Shown here one piece after another: positions 24,416 through 35,546 of a DNA stretch of 64,000 nucleotides. Source of the stretch: Rapana venosa (lineage: Eukaryota; Mollusca; Gastropoda; Neogastropoda; Muricidae); the NCBI GenBank assembly GCA_028751875.1, contig CM054145.1, positions 1,213,333 to 1,277,332 of the forward strand. The letters are read 5' to 3'. Within the stretch, counting starts at the first letter, position 1, and every line of letters begins with the position of its first letter. A model generated the notes under the pieces. The model was not told the origin of the DNA, did not search any database, and saw only the letters and a program-made list of their open reading frames with translations. The position numbers and the translations under genes are program-made.

Positions 24416-24834
24416 AATGATAGAAAGGTCAAAGTTTTGATCTCTTGACATTAAACATAACCTGGCAGCCTTCCCTTTGCAAACTAGACCCCCGTAAGAT
24501 TGAAAAAAATTTTTTTTTTAAAAAAAACCTCCTGATACCCGATGAAAAAACAACCATGTAAAACCATTACAAAATTATGGGGAAAAAGGAGGCTAAAAGA
24601 ACAGAGCTACCTTTTTTTGGCTGTCTTATGGTGCCTCGTTTCAGGCCCCATTCACTGGGACCTCATTTTCAGTGTCCTCATCACTGGTGACCTCATTTTT
24701 CTGTCCTCATCACGGGTGCCCTCATTTCAGGGTCCTCATCATGGTGCCTCAGTTTAGTGCCCTCAAACTTCTAAACCCGGGGGAAAAAGTTGGTGTCAAA
24801 GTCTTCAAGTCAGGAGTTCATGACGAAGGTCGTT

Positions 24835-25375
24835 TAGGGACACTGTGGCCCCGCCACCCCAAGTGGCCATCCTATAGGGACACTGCAGGGGCCCCCCCCC
24901 ATGTGGCGCCCTATAGGGACACTGCGTGGCCCCCCCCCCCCGTGGCCAGCCCTTGGGGACACTGCAGGCCACCCCCCCCCCCCCATGTGGCCAGTCCATA
25001 GGGAACACGAGGGGCCCCGCCACCCCATGGGGGCAGCCTATAGGGACACTGCGGGGGCCACCACCCCCATGGGGGCCACCCTATGGGAAAATGCAGGGGC
25101 CCCCCCCCATGAGGCCAGCCCTATGGGGAAAATTTGCAGTGGCCACCACCCCATGAGGCCTCCTATGGGGACCTGCAGGGGCCACCACCCCCTGAGGCCA
25201 GTCCTAAGGACACTGCAGGGGCCCGCCACCCCATGAGGCAGCCCTATGGGGACACTGCAGGGGCCCACCACCCCTGAGGCCCCCTATAGGGAACTGGCAG
25301 TGGCCACCACCCCATGAGGCCGTCCTTAGGGCACGCAGTGGCCACCACCCCATGGGCCAGCCCTATGGGGACACA
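24835..25375. repeat. 42-bp minisatellite, copy A (degraded)
   Basis: The unit is GGGACACTGCAGTGGCCACC, then ACCCCATGAGGCCAGTCCTA, then TA. Many bases are missing or turned into C/G runs compared with copy B, typical of a low-quality contig end. Confidence 0.85.
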
Positions 25376-25591
25376 GGGGTGTCTCATGATTCTGTGTGTC
25401 ACAAAGCTATTTTTTTGCATTACTAGAAAGGGCCTAGCAGCTGGTGCTTAAAACGTTGAATCAGAACAAAAACCCGGGGGCGAACCCACTGAAGTGACCT
25501 AGCAGCTATGAAAAACCTTTGGTTGTGGCCTCAGGCAGCCTAACACCTAAGGATTTTGACCCGTTCGAACGAAAGGACAGTCCGGGGTATG

Positions 25592-26091
25592 NNNNNNNNN
25601 NNNNNNNNNNNNNNNNNNNNNNNNNNNNNNNNNNNNNNNNNNNNNNNNNNNNNNNNNNNNNNNNNNNNNNNNNNNNNNNNNNNNNNNNNNNNNNNNNNNN
25701 NNNNNNNNNNNNNNNNNNNNNNNNNNNNNNNNNNNNNNNNNNNNNNNNNNNNNNNNNNNNNNNNNNNNNNNNNNNNNNNNNNNNNNNNNNNNNNNNNNNN
25801 NNNNNNNNNNNNNNNNNNNNNNNNNNNNNNNNNNNNNNNNNNNNNNNNNNNNNNNNNNNNNNNNNNNNNNNNNNNNNNNNNNNNNNNNNNNNNNNNNNNN
25901 NNNNNNNNNNNNNNNNNNNNNNNNNNNNNNNNNNNNNNNNNNNNNNNNNNNNNNNNNNNNNNNNNNNNNNNNNNNNNNNNNNNNNNNNNNNNNNNNNNNN
26001 NNNNNNNNNNNNNNNNNNNNNNNNNNNNNNNNNNNNNNNNNNNNNNNNNNNNNNNNNNNNNNNNNNNNNNNNNNNNNNNNNNNNNNNNNNN
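25592..26091. other. assembly gap of exactly 500 N
   Basis: The fixed round size shows a placeholder of unknown true length. Sequence on both sides is homopolymer-rich and of poor apparent quality. The two flanking copies overlap, so the real gap may be zero or negative. Confidence 0.99.
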
Positions 26092-27182
26092 CCAAAAAAA
26101 GGGTCCTGTTTTTGGGCAAAGGGAAAAAACCCCCCCCCCCCAAAAAACCCCAAAAACCACCCCCCCCACCCAAAGTAACTTTACCCTTAAAAAATTCAAG
26201 GAAGGCAGCAACATAAGATTTTAAAAATTAATTTTAAAGTTTATTGTTAAACAGTCTTGTGTGTACAACCCATGGTATGGACTATAAACGAGCAAATAGT
26301 CACAAATAAGATTTTTTTAATTTTTTTGTTTTCCTTCAGTAGATTCCAAGCCCATGTGAGATTTGCATAAGTGACCTTCCCCCCCCCCCCCCCCCCCCCC
26401 ACACCCCCCCACCCCACCAAACCAAACCCCAAACCCCCCCCCAAACAAACCCCCACCCCCCCCCCCCCCCCCCCCCCCCCCCCACCCCTCCCACCATTGA
26501 GAAGGCACATTCTGTCTGGAGCTATATCCCTGCTCTTTTTGATTTTCAACTGTTATTTTTTGGTTTTTTGTTTTTTTTAATGTACACAAGCCACAAATAT
26601 GACTGATTTGGAGTTTCGTCAGAAAGACTGACATTCTGTCTTTTTTTTTTCTTCCTTTTTTTGGTTTGAGTTTTGTTTCATTATTTTTATTTTTGTTCCT
26701 CAGCTAGAGTCTGAGGTTCACCCATGGTGAGGTTTTGCGATGCAGCTGTTTTTTGCCCACCATGAAGGTACCGCATTCTGACTTTGGGTGTAAAACTGGG
26801 GGTGTTTCGTGTTTTCGGGGTAACCCACTGAACGCTGACATGAATTATGGGGTCTTCATCCTCAAGAGACGATGCCTAAGTTCATGTCATGTTTCTTTCT
26901 GTACACACATATATGTACACACATTATATGCACTAACATTCATGCCCACACTCACACACATACACACACACTCACACAGAGAAAGATGTACACACATTAT
27001 ATGCACTAACATTCATACCCACACTCACACACATACACTCACACACAAACGGTTAAGAATTTCCAATTTTTAAAAATTTCAAACAAACTGAAGAATGACA
27101 GCAAATATAAAAGCCATTGAAAAAATCAACAAACTTTTGGGAAAATACAATCATACCAGTTCTATCTCTCTCTCATAACTAT

Positions 27183-27340
27183 GCGCTTGGATTTGTTTGT
27201 TTTTTTACAAGATTCAGCGCTATATAAATTCCATATATTATTATTATTATTAATGATAATAATAATAATAATACTAATAATGTATGGAATTTATATAGCG
27301 CTGAATCTTGTAAAGCAACAAATAAAAGCGCTCAGATGAC
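27183..27340. repeat. palindromic hairpin element, copy B
   Basis: Same inverted-repeat element as 20466-20625, with an (ATT)n loop of slightly different length. Confidence 0.85.
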
Positions 27341-29142
27341 TTTAAAAAGAAAATTTATGCGTGTGTATGCGGCTTTGTAAATTTTGTCATCTGTTCCCAC
27401 CGGTACACAATAGCCTACTCTTTCGAACAGCGGAACAGGATTTAACATGTGCGCAAGACGTTCTGCATGCGTTCACACACATTAAGATGTATCCCTATGG
27501 GCGGGGACTGGATGTAAAAAAGCACATGAGTGATTCATTATCCTCGAAATAAAAGAATTTCTCTCTCTCACACACACACACTCTCTCTCTCTCTCTCTCA
27601 AACACACATACATTCTCCCTCTCCCTGAAAAAAATCAACCAAACTTAGCAAATACAATCATACCAGTTTTATATCTCTCTCTCTCACACACACACACACC
27701 ACCACACACACTCTCTCTCTCTCTCACACATACATTCTCTCTCTCCCTTTCAACATTTAGTATATGAGAATATTATGTTGCCTCCTGAAAAACACTACAC
27801 AAGAGACAACAGATCTGCAATTTGACAGACAACAAAACATCGCACTGCTCACAGGTAAGATTTCCATTGTAGCATATCAGTCACCCTGATAAGTTACAGT
27901 TATGACTTGACTTAAGTCAAGTTACAGCAATGGTGTCACTTTATGGGGAGTATCACAGTTTTAAAAAAATATCAGTTTTGTAGGATTAAAAATGTCTTTA
28001 TTTTTTCCTCTTCCCCACACACATTTTTATTTCCACTCTCTCTGCCCCCCCTTTCTCGCACTCCAACAAACCAAAAATCAAATAGTGAAAACAAAAGAAA
28101 CTGCAATAACAAAACCCCCAAGAAACACAACATTTTCTTTTAAAAAAACTTGGAAAAAAACCGCAGTTTCATACTTTTTCTTGGGAAATGTCACGAAAAA
28201 CGTGGGTAAAATTTCTCTTTTTTTAGAAAACAGAGTATAGCTTTTTCTTTACTGATTTTTTTGGGGAACAAAAACCTTTTTTTATTTTTTATTTTTTTTT
28301 TTTTTTAAAATTTTTTTTAAACGGGGAACCTCCTCTGGGGAGGGTTTCTCATCAACATCGTTCTCCAGCATTTCTTTTCAAGGACTCCTTTCATACCAAT
28401 TTATTTTAATACACTGTTTATATTTCTTTTGGGTTTTTTTTTACAACGGGCAAAACTAGGTTTACCTTTGTAAGCTGATTTTAAGGGGGAATACACTATG
28501 TTTACGGTTTGATGGTAGGCTTTACAGAGACCTTTTATTTTCTTTTCAGTTTTTCACCCCGAAAAAAAATTAAAACAATGGAATTTAAAGTACTGGGTAC
28601 TCGGTTCTTAAAAAAATGACGTTTTTTCCTCTCATTATTTTTTTTAAAAAACGTTACTTTAAAGATATTTTGAAATATTTTCAATTCCTTTTTCAGATCT
28701 TTTTTGAAAAAAAAACCCCCCCTTTTCCCCAGTAAGGTTTTTTACCTGATGTTGCAAGGGGAAAACAGTTTATGGGACGAGGATGTGAAATTTTTAAATC
28801 TAGTTTTTTACTTCCCCCAGCGCTTTGGGTTTACTTTGAAAAACACATTTTTTTTTCTGTACAAAACAGTTAAAAAATGTTTCAAAACAACTTTTAAAAA
28901 ATTCAATTTTTACTTTGTACAAACAATTTTTTTGATGGGGTTTTTTTTTCTCTCACCCACAAACCAAATTTAGTTTTAAAAAATTCATTATTCAAAGTTT
29001 GAAAAAAAAAACCTTTTCTAACGTGTTTTTTGTTTTTCCCCTTTGCCAGCAGCTTTTTGGGAAACAAGGAGGGAGGGGTGCATTAGAGTGAGATGATGTG
29101 GTCTTGGTGTGTTGAACAGCAGACTGTCAGGTGAGGCCGCTC

Positions 29143-29222
29143 TCAATACACGGTGAAGGTCAGCTGTTTCATGGAGGTCATCCCCTTCTGCAACAGCTCC
29201 TCCAGGGCCACTCGGGCATTTT
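29143..29222 (-). CDS. AMN1: AMN1 last coding exon (exon 7), copy B
   Basis: The same 80 coding bases as 23667-23746, with the same GGCCAG acceptor. The phase fits exon 6: one base from exon 6 plus two here make GAA (Glu), then NARVALEELLQ...TFTVY and TGA. This is the copy directly joined to the rest of the gene. Confidence 0.9.
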
Positions 29223-29299
29223 CTGGCCAAAAGAAAAGTAAGAAAACCGATTTCATCTTTTTGTTGTTGTTTTGTTTGTTTGGGGTTTTTTTTTTTAAC

Positions 29300-29885
29300 A
29301 GAAAAAGAATGCTTTAAACACACAACACTAGATATTACAAGAGCTGTAGTACATCCCAAAATAAAGAATGCTTTAAACACACAACACTAGATCTTAAAAG
29401 AGCTGTAGTACATCCCAAAATAAAGAATGCTTTAAACACACAAACACTAGATCTTAAAAGAGCTGTAGTACATCCCAAATAAAGATGCTTTAAACACAAC
29501 CTAGATAGAAGAGCGTATACTCCCAAAAAAGATGCTTTAAACACACAACACTAGATCTTAAAAGAGCTGTAGTACATCCCAAAATAAAGAATGCTTTAAA
29601 CACACAACACTAGATCTTAAAAGAGCTGTAGTACATCCCAAAATAAAGAATGCTTTAAACACACAACACTAGATCTTAAAAGAGCTGTAGTACATCCCAA
29701 AATAAAGAATGCTTTAAACACACAACACTAGATCTTAGAAGAGCTGTAGTACATCCCAAAATAAAGAATGCTTTAAACACACAACACTAGATCTTAAAAG
29801 AGCTGTAGTACATCCCAAAATAAAGAATGCTTTAAACACACAACACTAGATCTTAGAAGAGCTGTAGTACATCCCAAAATGATAG
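29300..29885. repeat. 59-bp minisatellite, copy B
   Basis: About ten units of the same repeat as 23860-24415. Units near 29475-29540 are damaged by small deletions. Confidence 0.95.
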
Positions 29886-30309
29886 AAAGGTCAAAGTTTT
29901 CTGATTCTTGACATTAACATTCACCCGGCAGCCCCTCCTTTTGAATATCATAGATCCCGAAGATTGAAAAATTTTTTTTAAAAATAAACCATCAAAAACC
30001 CGATAAAAAACACCCTTTAAAAACCTTACTTAAATTGGGGGACAAGGAGGCTAAATGAATCAGAGCATCCATTTTTTTTTGATCACGAATTTGTTTCTGT
30101 TTTTGGTCTGATTCCCTTATGGTAACCTCAGTTTTCAGTGTCCCTCACTGGTAAACCTCGTTTCAGTGTCCTCAACCGGGTGTGGAAAGTTGGGTGTCCC
30201 CAGCATTTGCCCTGTTTTCAGTGTCCCCACACTGGGTTTTGGACCTCATTTTCCCCCCAAGTGGCCCCCTAAACTTCTGCCGTGGAAAGTTGGGTCCCTA
30301 GGTCAAATT

Positions 30310-30720
30310 CATTGACAAATTGTTATAGGGACACTGTAGTGGGCCCACCCCATGAGGGCAGTCCTATAGGGACACTGCAGTGGCCACCCCCCATGAGGCC
30401 AGTCCCTATAGGGCCCACTGCAGTGGCCACCACCCCATGAGGCCAGCCTATAGGGACACGCAGTGGCCACCACCCATGAGGCCAGTCCTATAGGGACACT
30501 GCAGTGGCCACCACCCCATGAGGCCAGTCCTATAGGGACACTGCAGTGGCCGCCACCCCATGAGGCCAGTCCTATAGGGACACTGCAGTGGCCACCACCC
30601 CATGAGGCCAGTCCTATAGGGACACTGCAGTGGCCACCACCCCATGAGGCCAGTCCTATAGGGACACTGCAGTGGCCACCACCCCATGTGGCCAGTCCTA
30701 TAGGGACACAGCGGTGTCTC
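30310..30720. repeat. 42-bp minisatellite, copy B
   Basis: About ten clean units. Because 42 is a multiple of 3, several frames stay open with a 14-residue period (for example ASPIGTLQWPPPHE on plus, GLMGWWPLQCPYRT on minus). These are not genes. It lies in the intron between AMN1 exons 6 and 7. Confidence 0.95.
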
Positions 30721-31051
30721 ACTGATTCTGTGTGTCACTAAGCTATTTTTGTCATTACTAGAAAGGGCCTAGCAGCTGGTGTCTTAAGAACGTTGAATCA
30801 GAACAAGAACCGGCGAACACCACTGAAGTGACCTAGCAGCTATGCAGAACCCTTCTGGGTGGTGGCCTCATGGCAGCCTAACACCCTAAGGACTTCTGAC
30901 CCGTTCGATACGAAAGGACAGTCCTGGGTATGGCTGGGGTGGGGAGACTGGAATGAGCAGCGTGGGAACAGTAGGACAGAAACGTCACAGAAGACGAAAG
31001 GCAGGAAAAGAAAACCACACACACACACACACACACACCCACCAGACTGAC

Positions 31052-31163
31052 CAGTGATTTTGGGACAGCCATGGAAGATGAGGATCTTGATCTGTGGACA
31101 CCTCTGCACCACCCCCTCCACCGCCTCATCCGTCAGCTTCTGACAGCCGCTCATGTCCACCTC
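31052..31163 (-). CDS. AMN1: AMN1 exon 6 (leucine-rich repeats)
   Basis: It reads EVDMSGCQKLTDEAVEGVVQ then RCPQIKILIFHGCPKIT, the classic cysteine-type LRR pattern (hxxhxhxxCxxLTDxxh) and a close match to the C-terminal repeats of AMN1. The acceptor is ...ATTGCTCAG behind a GT-repeat tract, and the donor is G|GTCAGT in phase 1, matching exon 7. AMN1 was named in budding yeast as an antagonist of the mitotic exit network. The animal orthologue is a small LRR protein related to F-box/LRR proteins, and its job in animals is poorly known. Confidence 0.92.
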
Positions 31164-31320
31164 CTGAGCAATCAGTCACACACACACCACACCACACACA
31201 CACACACACAAAGACATAAAATTCTTGGAGGAGTGGTTGGGACACTGCACTGTTGATTTTCTTTGTCAGGCAGTGGCCTTTTTCCAAGCTGAACCTGCAG
31301 AGCCCATCCTCTTCCAGTAC

Positions 31321-31622
31321 AGGTAGCCTGGGTTGTGTTGAGTGTCTTCGTTATCTGCTGACCGTTCAAATTTTGTTCATGAGGATTTTTCCTCTGGATT
31401 TTAACACAGTGCCGACTCCGCTCGCTCTCCCAAAAGTCCTTCGGATGAGACTAAAAAGAGGTCCTGTGTGCGAATGCACCCGACATCTTGCGCACACGTT
31501 AACCTATTCTGCTTTTTCGGAAAAAGTAGGCCATTGTGTGCCGGTGGAACGGATGACAAAAATTTACAAAAAACTGGGCATGCACAGGGTTTATTCCCTT
31601 ATCTTCAAAACAAAAAAAAAAA
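31321..31622 (+). mobile_element. tRNA-derived SINE, left arm of an inverted pair
   Basis: Head region AGCCTGGGTTGTG ... CTGCTGACCGTTCAAATTTT holds a B-box-like GTTCAAATTTT. It is followed by the body (CCTTCGGATGAGACTA, GTAGGCCATTGTGTGCCGGT, GGATGACAAAA) and an A-rich end. Confidence 0.75.
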
Positions 31623-31989
31623 AAAAAAAAAAGGTCAGATTGAAATGCTTTTTTTTTTCACAGGGCAAAAATTATTTGGTTTCCTTTTTGCAATTAATGT
31701 GTGTATTAACATACATGTATACACACACACTTGAAAAGAACTGGAGGAACTGGAGTCCGTATAAAATGCTGGTTCTAAAGAACCTGGTTGTGGAACACCA
31801 AACACTGAGAATGAAACCTGTGACTGACCCTTTAGTTAATTGCCAGGCTATCTCCTATTATAATGATGCATGTACTCAGCCATGAGCTATTTTTTAAAAA
31901 AAAGATAGTGCGTAAATCATTTCAGATCAATTTCTAGGTTTAAGAGATAGGTTTTTGTTTGATGTGTACGTGTGTGTGTTGTTTCTTTC

Positions 31990-32298
31990 TTTCTTATTTC
32001 ATTTTGAGGATAATGGAATAAGCAAATTGTGCTTTTTCATCCAGTCCCGTGTGTATGCAGTTTTGTCATTTGTTTATCCGTACCCACCAGCCACAATGGC
32101 CTACTTTCGAAAAATGGAACAGGTTTTTAATGTGTGTGCAAGATTTCGCTGCGTTCCCACACGGGACCTCGTTTTAGTCTCATCTGAAGGACTTTGGGGA
32201 AGTGGAGTCGGCCCCTTGTTTAACTCCAGAGGAAAATCCTCTTGAACAAAATCAACCGGTCAGCAGATCATGAGCACATCACTCTAACCCAGGCTATT
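31990..32298 (-). mobile_element. tRNA-derived SINE, right arm of an inverted pair
   Basis: Reverse-orientation copy of the SINE at 31321-31622, tail to tail with it and about 370 bp apart. Together they can fold into a long hairpin inside the AMN1 intron. Confidence 0.75.
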
Positions 32299-32376
32299 TC
32301 CCGTTTTATCTCTGTGTGGTATAAATGTGTGTGTGTGTGGTGTGCTGCATGCGTGTATGTCCTGCATATAGCTCAC

Positions 32377-32464
32377 CTTCAGAGAGGAAGAACACACACC
32401 GCTGACCAGACTGTACACTCCATCGTCTGTCACCTGAACAGTCACAGACACCACCACTCTCAGG
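32377..32464 (-). CDS. AMN1: AMN1 exon 5 (leucine-rich repeat)
   Basis: It reads LRVVVSVTVQVTDDG then VYSLVSGVCSSSLK and matches the AMN1 segment just before the exon-6 repeats (vertebrate ...QVSDSGVIALVSG...). The acceptor is TTTTTGCTGCTAG and the donor AAG|GTGAGC. It ends in phase 0, as exon 6 needs, and starts with one base of a split codon, so the unlocated exon 4 should end with two bases of that codon. Confidence 0.85.
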
Positions 32465-33559
32465 CTAGCAGCAAAAACAGATCAACTCATACCACAAGCT
32501 GCCATGGCACAACTGAAAAACAGTCATTTGAAACCTTATTTCCATAAAATTAATGCATCATTACCGGGAAATTGTGTGCATCAAAAGTTTTCTCCAAGAA
32601 AAACGTGAAACACTATTTTGTTCTGAGATCATAAAGTCAAGATCCTGCATGGAATATACATCTAGTGCAACAAGAGAACTGTCTCTTGAACAATTCTTTA
32701 GGCCCCCCCCCCCAACATAAAACAACAAAAAAACACCACTGTCAAGAGAAAAAATACACCTACAAAAAAGAAAAAATGCTGAGCCCCAGCAATGTGGTTT
32801 CCAGTGCGGGGGAAGCCAAAAACAAAAGTACCATAAAAAATCAGCAATTGGACTGTAAGAAGCAAACACACTTTATACACCAAATCCGATTTCCCACCTT
32901 TCAGAACATTCACTACCCCTTTACAACCTAAATACAATTTTTCAACAATTTGTAGTTGGAAAAAGGAAGCAAGTTACACCCTTTTAAAATTTTGGGGAGG
33001 CGAGGAAACCCCGAGGGGCCCGGGGTTTTGAAGACTTTCAGTATTTGGGGACAGCCCCCTTGTTTAAATTCTCGCATATCAATTTGGGAAGAACCCCCCT
33101 TCCCGTCAGGTGGATGGCGCCATACGACTCGGGTTTTAAGGGGAAACGACCACACCGAAAAAAAGGCGGCCGGGGCTAAGAACATTTTCAGATGGACTTG
33201 TGAGGAAATCCTCGGCACATCCTCTTCTGTTGCCGGAAAATCTCAAGCGTTCCCTATCCCACTTAAGGGGAAACGAAAACCCCCTTTCTTTCCCCATAAA
33301 CAGCCTCGCTTTTAGCTTCGAAGCCAAATGGGGTTAGGGGGGAAAGGTTAGTAATGGTTGGGTTACCCTTGCGGGTTACCCTTAGGGAAAAGGGTTTAAC
33401 CAAAAACTATTCTGTTCCCCCCCCCCCCCCCCCCCCCCCCAAAGTTTGGGAAAAATTTTCCCAAAATTGGTTTCCCAATCATTTTTTTGGTTTTATTTTT
33501 TTGGGGGATAAGCACAGGGCCTGCTTCTTTTCCCACATGTGGGGAAGGGACAGTCTGTG

Positions 33560-33750
33560 GTTAGAGAGCTGTGCTTGTGATCTGATGGCCTGGGTTCGAG
33601 CCACCACCAAGGCGCCTGTTTCAGGGGATTTTTGCCCTGGAGTTAACATCCTTTGGATAAATTGAAGTTAGAACATCTTGTGTAGATGTTTAAACCTGTT
33701 CTGCCTTTTAAAAGAGTGGGCTGTTGTTTGCCACTAGGAGTGGATGACAA
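33560..33750 (+). mobile_element. tRNA-derived SINE fragment
   Basis: The head ends in GGCCTGGGTTCGAGCCACC, whose GGTTCGAGCC is a B-box match at 33593-33602. It is followed by a damaged body with TTTAAACCTGTTCTGCC and a GGATGACAACA end. Confidence 0.6.
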
Positions 33751-34377
33751 CATGTTAATAAATGGATGCATACTGGTACTGTGTTCAGACATCATCCCCA
33801 CAGTACGAATGCAGAGCTTTACCTTCATGGTGGGGCAAAAAAGCGCTTAAAATCAAAATTCCAAACAGTCAACCCCCGGCCTTTGCCAAACCCCCCCCCC
33901 CCCCCTCCCCCAAACACCACTCAACATTTTTTTTGACATTTATTTTTATTCTCCATTTTTTTTGTAATCCAAATCTGAGTACAAATGTGGGGGTTTTTTG
34001 ATGTTTTTGTTGTGTTTGCAGGTTTGGTTGGGGTTTTGTTATTTTTGGTTTATTTTGTTGTTTGGTGTGTGGTTTTTGTGCGCGTGGTGTTGTATGTGTT
34101 AAGAGTTATGCGGTGATTTTTTTTGTTGGGGGGTGGGGGGGGGGTCCATTTTTGTTTTCTATTTTTTTTTTGTTTTTTTTTTGTGTGTGTGTATGTTCTT
34201 TTTTTTTTTTTTCTTCTTTCTATTTTCTTTTGAGCTATTTTTTTTACTGGTTTTGGGAATAAGTATTAGATTTATTTTTCAAGTTGTTTTTTTTTCCTAA
34301 AGATGGCTTTAGAAAAAAACAAAGGCATTGCTTATTCAAGTACCTCGGAAATAAAAATTTGACTTGACTTTACACCA

Positions 34378-34530
34378 CACACAGAACATCTTGTGCCCCA
34401 ATTTAAAACCCTTTCCGCTTTTTTGAAGGTAGGCCATTTTTGCCGGTGGGAACGGATACAAAAAAAATTTACAAAAAGCTACACACGGGGACGGATGAAA
34501 AAAATGAGTGCCTAAACCATAATCCCAAAA
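34378..34530 (+). mobile_element. SINE body fragment
   Basis: Carries AGAACATCTTGTG, GGTAGGCCATTTTTGCCGGT and GGGAACGGAT in the family order, with many single-base losses. Confidence 0.55.
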
Positions 34531-35401
34531 AAAAAAAATTAAAAAAAAACCCCCACACACAAGGGGAAACCTGCACCGTTAAGAAAACTTTCTATTTGTT
34601 CAGCAGCTGCTGAACTGGTGTTTGTAATGCCATATAATATATGCTGCTGGTTTCCTCAGTGTCAATGGCTTACCAACACCCATGACATTTGTCCATGAAG
34701 CCACCATCTGTTGCCTGTGCACTGTACACAGATCTGATGGCTCTGTGACACAGCTGTACAATTCATTCTCTGCTCGACACTGATCCGGCTGTGTATTGCT
34801 TTTGTGTTGGGTCTGAAGAAATATGGTTTTTATATATATATATGAGTGGTAAATATGGTGTGTGTGTGTGTGGTGTGTGTTTTGTGTATGTGTTGTGTGA
34901 TTTGTGTTGTGGGGCTTCAATTTTACGTCTGTTCACTTAAAGTGATATTAGACAGGTGTGTGTGTGATTTGTGTGTGTGTGTGCGTGTGTGAGTGTGTGT
35001 AGGACTGACAGAGTGAGAGAGAGTAAGAGAAAAACAATGACAATGACACATTCTTTTATTTTGAGGATAATGAATAAGCACCCATGTGCTTTTTTTTATT
35101 TTTTTTTTTACATTCAGTCCCTGCCCTTGGGGATGCATCATATGATAATAAAGTAAACCCAATATCCATACACTCACACAGAAAAAGAAAAAAAAAACAC
35201 TCACAAAAAACCCATCAAAAAATCAAAAGAAAGAAACAACAACAACAACAAAGCAAACCAAAAAAAACAAACAAAAACACACAAAAAGCAAAGAAACCAA
35301 AAGCATGATAAAAATAAGAAGGGAGAGAGGGGAGGGGGGGTCTCTTCCTCCCTGCACGCGCACACACACACACACATTCACACACACACGCTCTTACTGA
35401 C

Positions 35402-35546
35402 CAGCCGATGTGATGGTTTCATTGTTAGCCTTGATAGCGTTGAGGTCCACTTTGCGCAAGTTTCTGCAAGCTGACAGTCGAAAGAGACAGGTGTCCGTTA
35501 CTTCACTGGCTGACAGATCCAACACATGGATGCTGTTGCATACCAG
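35402..35546 (-). CDS. AMN1: AMN1 exon 3 (leucine-rich repeat)
   Basis: It reads LVCNSIHVLDLSASEVTD, TCLFRLSACRNLRKVDL and NAIKANNETITSA, matching the first LRRs of AMN1 (vertebrate ...VQTLDLRSC.ISDAAL..LSNCRKLKKLNLNA...). The acceptor is a normal pyrimidine tract ending CTATTCAG and the donor is G|GTCAGT, phase 1. The start phase (0) fits exon 2. Confidence 0.92.

Larger units (their letters stand above)
19460..25591. repeat. duplicated segment, copy A (left of the gap)
   Basis: It matches 26160-30930 in the same order and orientation: poly-C tract, CTCAGCTAGAGTCTGAGG block, hairpin, SINE pieces, AMN1 last exon, 59-bp minisatellite, 42-bp minisatellite, then GACCCGTTCG and CGAAAGGACAGTCC right at the gap. 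It differs from copy B mainly by a ~1.2-kb insert at 20998-22149. This is probably the end of one contig or haplotype overlapping the start of the next. Confidence 0.85.
26160..30930. repeat. duplicated segment, copy B (right of the gap)
   Basis: It is collinear with 19460-25591. The first ~2.9 kb after the gap shows many apparent homopolymer errors and missing bases, while the AMN1 exon and the 59-bp array are clean. It continues without a gap into AMN1 exon 6, so this copy is the one linked to the rest of the gene. Confidence 0.85.
32470..35400 (-). other. AMN1: AMN1 intron region where exon 4 should lie
   Basis: By homology an exon of about 150 nt with two LRRs should enter in phase 1 and leave in phase 2. 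I could not find it. 32930-34560 is packed with homopolymers and apparently collapsed bases, so it may be hidden by errors. Other contents are SINE pieces at 33560-33750 and 34378-34530 and a TA run at 34830-34844. Confidence 0.6.

Noticed and set aside
25506..26224. Frames of over 200 residues across the gap
   Set aside because: They are runs of unknown residues from the 500 N.
31253..31885. 210-residue plus-strand open frame
   Set aside because: It covers a SINE copy and simple sequence, and the peptide has no recognisable domain.
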